6,030 nt of DNA from Deltaproteobacteria bacterium (GTDB lineage: Bacteria; Desulfobacterota_B; Binatia; UBA9968): assembly GCA_016193385.1 (NCBI GenBank), contig JACPSF010000298.1:1-6030 (forward strand), written 5' to 3'. Each line of letters starts with the position of its first letter. The first letter of the stretch is position 1. The notes under the pieces were generated by a model. The model ran no database searches, had not been told where the DNA came from, and saw nothing but the letters and a program-made list of their open reading frames with translations. Of this stretch, positions 1 through 6,030 are shown piece by piece. The position numbers were made by a program, and so were the translations under genes.

Positions 1-869
1 ACCTTCGCGCCGCGCGCAGCGAAATGGTCTGCAGCCTCCTGAACCAGTTGTTCCGGCACGGAAGCACCGGAAGTAATACCCAACTGCTCGACTCCCGCCA
101 GCCATTTCGGATCGATCTCGTTGACGTCGTTGACCAGGTAGGCTGGGACACCGCGCGAGCGAGCCACACGGCAGAGCTGGTTGGAGTTTTCGCTGTTCTT
201 GGAGCCGACAACCAGGATTAAATCGACCTCGCGCGCGAGCGCTTTGACTGCGTCCTGGCGATTTTGAGTCGCGTAGCAGATATCCTCTTTGGGCGGCATG
301 ACCATGCGGGGGAATCTCTGCTTTAAGGCTTCAGTGATCTCCCGCGTGTCATCGACGCTCAGCGTGGTCTGGGTGAGAACCGCAACTTTCTCCGGGTCCG
401 GGACACTCACCTGCCGGGCCTCGTCCAGGCTGCCGACGACACGGATGCGATCCGGGGCTTCGCCGAAAGTGCCCATGATCTCGTCGTGGTTGCGGTGCCC
501 GACCAGGAGTATCCAGTAGCCCTGGGCGGCGTAGCGATGCACCTCACGGTGGACCTTCTCCACCAACGGGCAGGTGGCGTCGACCAGGATCTGGAGCCTT
601 TTGGCTCTGGCCTGTTCCGAGACTTCGGGAGAAACCCCGTGCGCGCTAAAAACCACCCTGGCGCCCGGAGGGACTTCTCCCATCGATCGCACGAACGTCA
701 CTCCGCGGCGCCCGAAGTCCTGCACCACATAGCGGTTGTGGACAATCTCATGAAAGACATAGAGTGGCGGTCCGTACTTCTTCAGCGCGCGCTCCACGGT
801 CTCTATCGCCATCTCCACCCCGGCGCAAAAGCCCCGGGGTTGGGCGAGAATCACCTTTTTCACCGCCAT
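1..869 (-). CDS. ispH: 4-hydroxy-3-methylbut-2-enyl diphosphate reductase (IspH/LytB), 3' end beyond window
   Basis: IspH is the last enzyme of the MEP pathway. It is a cytoplasmic [4Fe-4S] enzyme that reduces HMBPP to IPP and DMAPP. Reading leftwards from ATG at 869-867 gives 289 open codons with no stop before the window edge. The start MAVKKVILAQPRGFCAGV is typical of the family. The three cluster cysteines are present at C15 (RGFCAGV), C100 (DATCPLV) and C198 (EDICYAT). Also visible are H44, H77 (SAHGVS), the GHxxHDE segment with H128 and E130, TQTTLSVDDT at 166-175, SKNSENSN at 223-230 and the substrate-site GITSGAS at 264-270. Family members are usually about 310-320 residues, so only some 20-30 C-terminal residues should be missing. 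All expected catalytic residues seen so far are intact. The gene lies 95 bases downstream of the glycosyltransferase-like gene on the same strand. No Shine-Dalgarno sequence is visible before the ATG. The identification is secure. Confidence 0.97.
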   Translation of the reverse strand, partial: MAVKKVILAQPRGFCAGVEMAIETVERALKKYGPPLYVFHEIVHNRYVVQDFGRRGVTFVRSMGEVPPGARVVFSAHGVSPEVSEQARAKRLQILVDATCPLVEKVHREVHRYAAQGYWILLVGHRNHDEIMGTFGEAPDRIRVVGSLDEARQVSVPDPEKVAVLTQTTLSVDDTREITEALKQRFPRMVMPPKEDICYATQNRQDAVKALAREVDLILVVGSKNSENSNQLCRVARSRGVPAYLVNDVNEIDPKWLAGVEQLGITSGASVPEQLVQEAADHFAARGAK

Positions 870-876
870 AGTTGCA

Positions 877-905
877 AGTCTGGAGCAAGAAGGAGATACT
901 GTCAA
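877..905 (-). promoter_or_regulatory. Candidate sigma-70-type promoter for ispH
   Basis: On the minus strand an exact TTGACA (905-900) is followed by a 17-base spacer and CAGACT (882-877), a poor -10 with three of six consensus bases. Transcription would begin at about 870, next to the ATG at 869, which implies a very short or absent leader. This would fit the lack of a ribosome binding site. The weak -10 keeps the call tentative; ispH could instead be read through from the upstream gene. Confidence 0.3.
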
Positions 906-964
906 CCTTGAACGAACGGCGCTAGACAGAGCGGGGATGCGTGCACCGAGGGACGATCCCGGTT

Positions 965-2044
965 CTAAGACGACAAAAGCCCGAGGATCTTCTCCGCCGC
1001 GACCTCGGCCCCGTCCAGCCGGACAGCGGGCCAGTTTGGGCTCTTTTCGAGAAGCCGCATCAGGTAGGGGCCCAGATCGGCATTCAGCAATGCCTCCTGG
1101 GGGATGAACTCACTCGTGGCCCATTGCTTTAGGGCCTCCACGAGGAAGGGATATTCAGGAAACTGGCCCCTTGAGGTGTAAAGCAGGGTGGTTTGATGAG
1201 CGATGACGTCGGCGACGACCCCGTAGCCAGGCTTACTTATCACCACGTCCGCCGCGCGCACGAGATCCACATAGTCAGGGAGCGCCTCAGGAAGGACGAG
1301 AAAATTCTTCCCTTTTTTCGGCGTGCCGGCCGTCGAGACGAAAAAGAAGTCGCCTAATCGCTGGAGCCTTTCCCACGGGAGCCGCTCCAAACCGTAGCCG
1401 CCGAAGCTAACCAAAACGATCTTAGCGCTCGAAGGCAGGCCAAACCTCCGACGCGCTTCTTCTCGACTCAGCGGAGAGACGCGCGTGATCAGAGGGATAG
1501 GGATCGTTTCGGAAAAGACTCCCAAATCGCAGGAGAAGGGCAGGGAGAGCGCCAGCGCAGCCCTGCGGTAGAAGCCCTCCATCTTTTCAATAAGCGGTAG
1601 AAACGAGCCGCGCTCGGACAGATAGGATCGGTAGATCCAATCCCAGGTGAAGTTGGCGATGGCGATAGAGGGGAGCGAGGCACGCGCGGCTACCTCAAAG
1701 CAGAGAGGCGGGATGTCGCCTAGAACTAGCCGGATGCGTTCTCTTTGGACAAATCCAAGCTCCTCTTCCAGGATTCTCGGCGTCTGCTCGTGGAGGGCTT
1801 GGCAGGCAAGAAGCGTCCCCTCCACGTCCATCTCCAAGCTATCTTTTTGCAAAAACCCGACATCGACAGAGCCATAATGGTGGGAAACCGGAAATCCGAG
1901 GTCGGCAAAGAACCTTTCCGGGGCCGCGCTGCGAATATGGATCTCGAGATCCGGACAGGCTCGCTTCAGGGCCCGGATGACCTGAACAGAGCGTACTGTA
2001 TGGCCATAACCGTGGGCCGTGATATAGTAGGCAACCGATGTCAA
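965..2044 (-). CDS. GT-B fold glycosyltransferase-like protein, related to the N-terminal domain of plant L-arabinokinase
   Basis: This 359-residue protein looks like a GT-B (MurG/UGT-like) glycosyltransferase, but its donor and acceptor are unknown. The N-terminal Rossmann half opens with YYITAHGYGHTVRSVQVIRAL; HGYGH is at residues 11-15 and matches the glycine-rich loop of GT-B enzymes and of arabinokinase N-termini. It continues with DIPPL at 110-114 and NFTWDWIY at 131-138, close to the NFSWDFIY of the plant proteins as I recall them. The C-terminal half contains LVSFGGYG (211-218), a VISKPGYGVVADVIA donor-site-like loop (268-282) and the SRGQFPEYPFL segment (291-301). There is no sugar-kinase domain, signal peptide or membrane segment, so it is probably cytoplasmic. 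The start is TTG; an in-frame TAG lies four codons upstream and the glycine-rich motif begins at about residue 9, so no other start fits. The leader has only a weak AGAGAAAG. ispH follows 95 bases downstream. The fold is fairly certain; enzymatic activity is inference. Confidence 0.82.
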   Translation of the reverse strand: MTSVAYYITAHGYGHTVRSVQVIRALKRACPDLEIHIRSAAPERFFADLGFPVSHHYGSVDVGFLQKDSLEMDVEGTLLACQALHEQTPRILEEELGFVQRERIRLVLGDIPPLCFEVAARASLPSIAIANFTWDWIYRSYLSERGSFLPLIEKMEGFYRRAALALSLPFSCDLGVFSETIPIPLITRVSPLSREEARRRFGLPSSAKIVLVSFGGYGLERLPWERLQRLGDFFFVSTAGTPKKGKNFLVLPEALPDYVDLVRAADVVISKPGYGVVADVIAHQTTLLYTSRGQFPEYPFLVEALKQWATSEFIPQEALLNADLGPYLMRLLEKSPNWPAVRLDGAEVAAEKILGLLSS

Positions 2045-2085
2045 AAGCTTTCTCTGCTACGAGAACGACGTCGCGTAATCGCTCA

Positions 2086-2114
2086 AAGCTATTTTGAAGA
2101 TCCGGCCCTGTCAA
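2086..2114 (-). promoter_or_regulatory. Candidate sigma-70-type promoter for the glycosyltransferase-like gene
   Basis: The minus strand has an exact TTGACA (2114-2109), a 17-base spacer and TAGCTT (2091-2086), which matches three of six -10 bases. Transcription would start near 2079, leaving a leader of about 35 bases before the TTG at 2044. It has the same -35 and spacing as the candidate in front of ispH. It lies in the divergent region, so it could share regulators with the rightward genes, for which I found no good promoter. Confidence 0.35.
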
Positions 2115-2205
2115 GCGTTTGCGTTCTCTCAATACCACTTCCCCTTGCAGGGACAAAAGAAACAGGGTAGGGAGTTCTTAGGTTTCGCAATCGCGGGGGG
2201 AATTT

Positions 2206-2409
2206 ATGACCGGAACTATTAAAAAAATCATGCGCCAAAAGGGCTTTGGCTTCATCGTTCCTGACGACGGCAGCGCAGATGTTTTTTTCCACCGGGGCAG
2301 CGTGGCGCCGCGAGTCCAGTTCGAAGACTTCAACGAGGGGGATACGGTGCAATTCCAGACCCGCCGCGGCGAAAAGGGGCCCGTGGCCCTTGATATGAAG
2401 CTCAGATAA
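2206..2409 (+). CDS. Cold-shock domain protein (CspA family, single OB fold)
   Basis: This is a 67-residue single cold-shock domain, the normal size for a Csp that binds single-stranded RNA or DNA, usually as an RNA chaperone. The two RNA-binding motifs are clear: RNP1 KGFGFI at 12-17 and RNP2 VFFHR at 26-30. The closing GEKGPVALDMKL is typical of the fold's last strand. The usual KWFN segment just before RNP1 is replaced by KKIM, so the conserved surface tryptophan is absent and there is no Trp in the protein. The ATG follows a G-rich run (GGGGGG at 2195-2200) that serves as a weak ribosome binding site. It is the first gene of the rightward series, and the next ORF starts 30 bases after its TAA. 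Cold induction cannot be judged; the 161-base upstream region could hold a leader, but I saw no strong structure there. Confidence 0.95.
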   Translation: MTGTIKKIMRQKGFGFIVPDDGSADVFFHRGSVAPRVQFEDFNEGDTVQFQTRRGEKGPVALDMKLR

Positions 2410-2439
2410 GACCAAGGCTGTCGGACTCAGGAGAAACCT

Positions 2440-2754
2440 ATGGATAAGTGGGAAGCCATGTCGATCAACCGCCGCCTATTCGACCTGGGGTCCCGCCTAG
2501 GCTCGCTGGAGGGCTACCTCTGTAGCGATGAAAAGGTCGACAAGAGCTACCTAAAGAACTGGCTCGACAACATCGACCGCGAGTTCAACCAATTGCCTCC
2601 GGGGCTGAAACAAGAAATCGAGGGGGATTACCTGGAGATCTTACGGAAGGTGGAGGCGCTGCTCAAAAGGCTTTACGGCGATAAAGATGCGGACGCGCTG
2701 CAAGTGACGGGTATGATCGTCACGCTGAAGGGCCAGAAAATGCCGCAACATTAA
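2440..2754 (+). CDS. Hypothetical protein, small, probably all-helical
   Basis: I do not recognise a family for this 104-residue protein. It is rich in charged residues and leucine, with long stretches that should form amphipathic helices: about 8-28 (SINRRLFDLGSRLGSLEGYL), 36-50 and 55-80 (GLKQEIEGDYLEILRKVEAL and on to KRLYG). The tail at 88-104 (QVTGMIVTLKGQKMPQH) looks more extended. It has one cysteine (C28), no signal peptide and no membrane segment, so it is probably cytoplasmic. ATG 2440 has a good AGGAGA (2429-2434) five bases upstream. A second in-frame ATG at 2458 would start MSINRR and has a GGGAAG before it, so a start six residues later is possible. It lies 30 bases after the cold-shock gene and 22 bases before the binding-protein gene, which suggests co-transcription. 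Evidence that it is real is the ribosome binding site, the tight spacing and a protein-like composition. Confidence 0.75.
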   Translation: MDKWEAMSINRRLFDLGSRLGSLEGYLCSDEKVDKSYLKNWLDNIDREFNQLPPGLKQEIEGDYLEILRKVEALLKRLYGDKDADALQVTGMIVTLKGQKMPQH

Positions 2755-2776
2755 CTTCTAAGCGGAGGGTTTAGCA

Positions 2777-3772
2777 ATGCGAACTAAATTAAAAATCATC
2801 GCACTGCTCGTGTGGTTGCCGATCTTTACTCCTCTGGCAGCCTCGGCTCAGACCTCCCGTAGCCTATACGTCGGCCTCGTGTCCATCACGCCGTCGAATA
2901 CCCCCGTCTTGGCGGGCGTGGATGGCGGGTACTTCAAAAAACAAGGCTTAGAGGTCAAGCCGCTGGTCCTGTCGGGATCCTCTACGGCGCTGGCCGCGAT
3001 GTTGTCCGGCGAGGTGCAGATGATCTCGATCGCCGGTTCCGGATTAATTAACGCGTCTCTTGCCGGTAGAGACGCCGTCATGATGGCCGGCACTGTCAAC
3101 TTCGCTCCCTACGAATTGATTGTTTCCAAGGAAATCAAACGGCTTGAGGATTTGAAGGGCAAGAGACTAGGGATTGCCCGTTTTGGGGGCTCGGCCGATT
3201 TTCTTGCCCGCTGGGGCCTGGAAAAAAACGGGCTTAGGCCCGGAAGAGACGTGGTAATTCTCCAGACCGGGGGGAATCCGGAGCGGCTGGCGGCAGTGAA
3301 CCAGGGAGCTATCCAGGCGACGCTGCTCGAACAGGCTTTCGCTTATCAGGCCAAGAAGATGGGCCTTCGCTCGCTGATGGATTATTCCACGATCGGCCTG
3401 GACTATCAGCATCAAGGCATGGGCACGACCAAGAGCTTCATCGAGAAAAACCATGAAGTCGCACTGCGTTTTCTGAAAGGGATGATGGAAGGGATCCAGC
3501 GGCTAAAAAACGACCGGGCCTTTGGTTTCAAGGTTATTGAACGGCATCTCAGAATCTCGGACGCGGATGTCATTCAGAGCGCCTATGACTATTACGTGCC
3601 GAAGATAGACGCGGTCCCCTATGCTAACCTAAAAGGGATGAAATTTTTGTTGGATACCATAGCGGAAAGCAACCCGAAGGCGAAAAAGGCCAAGCCCGAA
3701 GACTTCGTGAACACGTCGCTGCTGCAAGAGATTGAATCCAGCGGTTTCGTGAAACAGATTTCGGGCAGATAA
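2777..3772 (+). CDS. ABC transporter substrate-binding protein, NMT1/THI5-like (SsuA/ThiY/TauA superfamily)
   Basis: This is a 331-residue exported solute-binding protein with a type II periplasmic-binding fold. The N-terminus is a Sec signal peptide: basic RTKLK, a hydrophobic core at 7-22 and an ASA|Q cleavage site after residue 24. No lipobox cysteine is present, so it should be soluble in the periplasm. The mature part shows the NMT1-like pattern: [29 protein letters not shown] at 32-60, then [17 protein letters not shown] at 66-82. [15 protein letters not shown] at 119-133 is the usual hinge-proximal segment. Relatives bind sulfonates, taurine, thiamine precursors or nitrate-like compounds; the ligand here cannot be told from sequence. 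ATG 2777 has GGAGG (2764-2768) eight bases upstream. No permease or ATPase gene is in the window, so it is an orphan here. Its TAA overlaps the next gene's possible ATG (TAATG), suggesting translational coupling. Confidence 0.93.
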   Translation: MRTKLKIIALLVWLPIFTPLAASAQTSRSLYVGLVSITPSNTPVLAGVDGGYFKKQGLEVKPLVLSGSSTALAAMLSGEVQMISIAGSGLINASLAGRDAVMMAGTVNFAPYELIVSKEIKRLEDLKGKRLGIARFGGSADFLARWGLEKNGLRPGRDVVILQTGGNPERLAAVNQGAIQATLLEQAFAYQAKKMGLRSLMDYSTIGLDYQHQGMGTTKSFIEKNHEVALRFLKGMMEGIQRLKNDRAFGFKVIERHLRISDADVIQSAYDYYVPKIDAVPYANLKGMKFLLDTIAESNPKAKKAKPEDFVNTSLLQEIESSGFVKQISGR

Positions 3773-5850
3773 TGTTCTCGTCGGCCACTGCCGAGAGAAA
3801 GATGCCTACCAACAGTCTTATCCACGAAACCAGCCCATACCTTCTCCAGCACGCCCACAACCCCGTGGACTGGTATTCATGGGGCGAAGAAGCCATTAAG
3901 AAGGCGCAGCACGAGAACAAGCCGATTTTGCTAAGCATCGGCTATTCGGCCTGGCACTGGTGCCACGTCATGGAGCACGAGTCGTTTGAAAACGAGGAGA
4001 TCGCGGCTTTGATGAACGATCTCTTCGTCAACATCAAAGTCGATCGCGAGGAACGACCCGACCTCGACGAGATCTATATGAACGCCGTGCAGATGCTCAC
4101 CGGACGCGGCGGCTGGCCGCTAACGGTTTTTCTCACCCCGGAAGGAAAGCCCTTTTACGGTGGCACCTATTTTCCTCCCGAAGACCGCTACGGGGTTCCT
4201 GGTTTCCCCAAAATTCTCAAAGCCGTGGCCCAGGCCTATCGAGAGAGACCAGACGACGTTGCGCGGAACGTCGAACAGCTCGTAAGCGCCCTGGGCCAGC
4301 TCTCAAGCTTGAAAGAGAGCCAGCGCCCGTTTTCCCCGGACATCGTCGCGCAAAGCGCAGCTCAGCTCGCGCAGGCTTATGACTCTGAGCATGGCGGTCT
4401 CGGGAGGGCGCCCAAGTTTCCTAACGTAGGCGTCTTGGAGCTGTTCCTGCGCCACTACCGGACATCCAAAGACGAGAGATCTCTTCAGATGGTGGTCCAC
4501 ACGCTGACCCGAATGGCGCAGGGCGGCATCTATGACCATCTGGGCGGCGGTTTCCACCGGTACTCGGTGGACGATAAATGGCTCGTGCCCCATTTCGAGA
4601 AGATGCTCTATGACAACGCCCAGCTCACCCGGACCTATGCTCAAGCCTTCTGCCTCACCGGCGATCTCTCTTTTAAGCGAGTCGTGAAAGAGACCGTGGA
4701 ATACCTCCTGCTTGAAATGTTCCATGCGGAAGGAGGTTTCTACTCCACCCAAGATGCGGACAGCGAAGGCGAGGAGGGAAAGTTCTTCCTCTGGACCGAA
4801 GCGGAAGTCATGCGAATCGTGGGTGAAGAGGCCGGTCAAATCTTCTGCCGGATGTACGATGTCAGCGAATCGGGCAACTTTGAAGGCAGAAACATCCTTC
4901 ATCCCATCCTGGGCCTGGACCAGGCGGCCAAATATTTCCGCCGGGAGCCCCAAGAGATCGAACGCTCGCTGGCGGAGGCCAAGCGGAGGCTCTTTGAAGA
5001 AAGAGAGAAAAGGGTGAAGCCTTTTCGGGATGAAAAGATCTTGGCGGCGTGGAACGGGCTCATGCTCACCGGGCTCGCTGAGGCGATACGAATCCTACCG
5101 GAAAGGCGTTATCTGGAAGCGGCTAAGAAAACCGTGGACTTCATCTTCACCCGGATGGTCGGGGATGGCTTTTTGCTCCACAGCTATAAAGACGGCCAGG
5201 CAAAACTCCGCGGCTACCTCGATGATTATGCCTTTGTGGCACTTGGTCTTTTGGACCTCTGCGAAGTCACCTTGGAGTGCTCCCTATTGAAACAGGCCGT
5301 CTGGCTCTCGGAGAAGATGATCCACGAGTTCTGGGATGACATCGACGGCGCTTTCTTCTACACCGGATGGTCGCACGAAAAGCTCATCAGCCGGACCAAG
5401 CCCGCCTTCGACAGCTCCATTCCGTCGGGAAACTCCAGTGCCACTCAACTGCTCCTGAGGCTCTACCACTACACCGGCAGAGAGGAGTACCGCAAAAGAG
5501 CGGAACGGGGCCTACGGCTCTATTACGATGCCATGGAGAAACAACCGTTTGGTTTCACCCACATGCTCTCGGCCTTGGACTTTTATTTGGCAAAGCCGAG
5601 GGAGATTGTCTTGGTCGGAGAGAGAGAGGATCCGGAGCTCAAAAACCTCGTGCAAAAGATCCACTCCCTCTACCTGCCCAACAAGACTCTTCAACTCCTC
5701 GTCCCGGGAGAGCCTGTGAGTCTGAACTCACCACTTTTGGAGGGAAAAACGCAGGTCAATGGCCAGCCAACTGCCTATGTGTGCCATAACTTCGCCTGCT
5801 CGCCGCCGGTCACAGAGTGGGACGATCTCAAGGAGCTGCTGGAACCATAG
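3772..5850 (+). CDS. yyaL: YyaL/SPATA20-type protein: DUF255 thioredoxin-like domain plus (alpha/alpha)6-barrel-like region
   Basis: This is a full-length member (692 residues; family about 680-700) of the YyaL/SPATA20 family, whose function is not established. The thioredoxin-like domain spans about 13-175: [19 protein letters not shown] (16-34), [16 protein letters not shown] (57-72), [15 protein letters not shown] (89-103) and [20 protein letters not shown] (113-132). A six-hairpin, glycosidase-like region follows, with [20 protein letters not shown] (258-277), [14 protein letters not shown] (328-341), [17 protein letters not shown] (422-438), [13 protein letters not shown] (484-496) and PSGNSSA (551-557). 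It closes with the family's C-terminal CHNFACSPP (C671, C676). The usual CHWC reads W61-H-W-C64 here, so the first cysteine is missing. No signal peptide is seen; it is probably cytoplasmic. ATG 3772 overlaps the preceding stop, but ATG 3802 ([15 protein letters not shown]) resembles family starts better and has GAGAGAAAG just before it. The true start may therefore be 10 residues later. Confidence 0.95.
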   Translation: MFSSATAERKMPTNSLIHETSPYLLQHAHNPVDWYSWGEEAIKKAQHENKPILLSIGYSAWHWCHVMEHESFENEEIAALMNDLFVNIKVDREERPDLDEIYMNAVQMLTGRGGWPLTVFLTPEGKPFYGGTYFPPEDRYGVPGFPKILKAVAQAYRERPDDVARNVEQLVSALGQLSSLKESQRPFSPDIVAQSAAQLAQAYDSEHGGLGRAPKFPNVGVLELFLRHYRTSKDERSLQMVVHTLTRMAQGGIYDHLGGGFHRYSVDDKWLVPHFEKMLYDNAQLTRTYAQAFCLTGDLSFKRVVKETVEYLLLEMFHAEGGFYSTQDADSEGEEGKFFLWTEAEVMRIVGEEAGQIFCRMYDVSESGNFEGRNILHPILGLDQAAKYFRREPQEIERSLAEAKRRLFEEREKRVKPFRDEKILAAWNGLMLTGLAEAIRILPERRYLEAAKKTVDFIFTRMVGDGFLLHSYKDGQAKLRGYLDDYAFVALGLLDLCEVTLECSLLKQAVWLSEKMIHEFWDDIDGAFFYTGWSHEKLISRTKPAFDSSIPSGNSSATQLLLRLYHYTGREEYRKRAERGLRLYYDAMEKQPFGFTHMLSALDFYLAKPREIVLVGEREDPELKNLVQKIHSLYLPNKTLQLLVPGEPVSLNSPLLEGKTQVNGQPTAYVCHNFACSPPVTEWDDLKELLEP

Positions 5851-6030
5851 TTCTCACGTAAGGAGCTTCCATTTCTTTCCTCTCTGACGCGCAGGCTGAC
5901 GGCCGGTGGCCGGAAACTAGCGTGCAGCTACGGCGAGCGTCAATAACCGATGGGCTCTATTACGAAAGGCCTTAAGCCGGCATCGACCGATCTTCGCCAC
6001 CGGTCTCATTCAAAATCGCCTGGAGAATTC
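5851..6030. other. Region after yyaL with nested inverted repeats and no supported gene
   Basis: No confident gene or terminator is visible in these 180 bases. TGACGC (5885-5890) and GCGTCA (5937-5942) form a 6-base inverted pair. Inside it lie GGCC-GGT-GGCC (5901-5911, extendable by one C-G pair) and TAGC-GTGCA-GCTA (5918-5930), giving a possible three-way-junction fold. No T-run follows on either strand, so it is not a standard intrinsic terminator. Stems are short and the region is GC-rich, so chance pairing is quite possible. Short open frames reach the right edge on both strands, but neither can be supported. Confidence 0.3.

Noticed and set aside
486..911. 141-codon open frame on the plus strand opposite ispH
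   Set aside because: The minus strand here encodes unmistakable IspH motifs, and the plus-strand product shows no protein-family features.
947..964. GGGA-CGA-TCCC hairpin just after the glycosyltransferase-like gene, considered as a terminator
   Set aside because: The stem is only four base pairs and no T-run follows in the direction of transcription.
2142..2152. CCCT-TGC-AGGG hairpin in the divergent region, considered as an operator or cold-shock leader element
   Set aside because: It is a single four-base stem with no second copy or flanking promoter that it could control.
1745..2170. 141-codon plus-strand open frame opposite the start of the glycosyltransferase-like gene
   Set aside because: It is antisense to the HGYGH-containing N-terminal domain, has no ribosome binding site worth noting, and its composition looks like a shadow.
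4303..4953. 216-codon open frame on the minus strand inside yyaL
   Set aside because: It is fully antisense to a well-conserved coding region, has no recognisable motifs, and is the kind of open frame expected opposite GC-rich coding sequence.
5972..6030. Possible 3' end of a leftward gene (18 open codons, ending PA then TAA at 5974-5972)
   Set aside because: The residue composition (ILQAILNETGGEDRSMPA) is plausible, but a frame this short is often open by chance and there is no motif to support it. Sequence beyond 6030 would decide.
5950..6030. Plus-strand ATG with 27 open codons reaching the right edge
   Set aside because: It has no ribosome binding site and no recognisable sequence; too short to support.

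Overview
The window looks like ordinary, dense bacterial chromosome. It uses Shine-Dalgarno-type starts, a Sec signal peptide and an IspH of the non-mevalonate isoprenoid pathway, and it is moderately GC-rich. A stand-alone NMT1/THI5-type binding protein, a one-domain cold-shock protein and a YyaL protein together are common in uncultured soil and sediment lineages (deltaproteobacterial, Binatota or NC10-like). That placement is a guess from protein style; no marker gene here fixes the taxon.

Layout. The left third is transcribed leftwards. An arabinokinase-N-terminus-like GT-B protein (965-2044, TTG start) is followed after 95 bases by ispH (1-869), which runs off the left edge. Each of these genes has an exact TTGACA upstream, 17 bases from a weak -10. 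A 161-base divergent intergenic region (2045-2205) separates them from a rightward series: a cold-shock domain protein (2206-2409), an unrecognised helical protein of 104 residues (2440-2754), a secreted NMT1/THI5-like solute-binding protein (2777-3772) and a 692-residue YyaL/DUF255 protein (3772-5850). Gaps in this series are 30, 22 and -1 bases, so one transcript is likely, although no convincing promoter was found for it. The last 180 bases hold no supported gene. They carry a small set of nested inverted repeats, and the window ends exactly on an EcoRI site.

How the genes fit together. IspH makes isoprenoid precursors in the cytoplasm. The binding protein would act in the periplasm, but no permease or ATPase is present to pair with it. 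The roles of the glycosyltransferase-like protein and the YyaL protein are not established. No shared pathway is evident, and the grouping may simply be housekeeping genes next to one another.

I found no mobile element, CRISPR array, tRNA, rRNA or defence-like cassette. The points most worth checking are the YyaL protein, whose expected CHWC thioredoxin motif reads WHWC; the cold-shock protein, which lacks the usual KWFN segment; and the free-standing arabinokinase-like GT-B domain.
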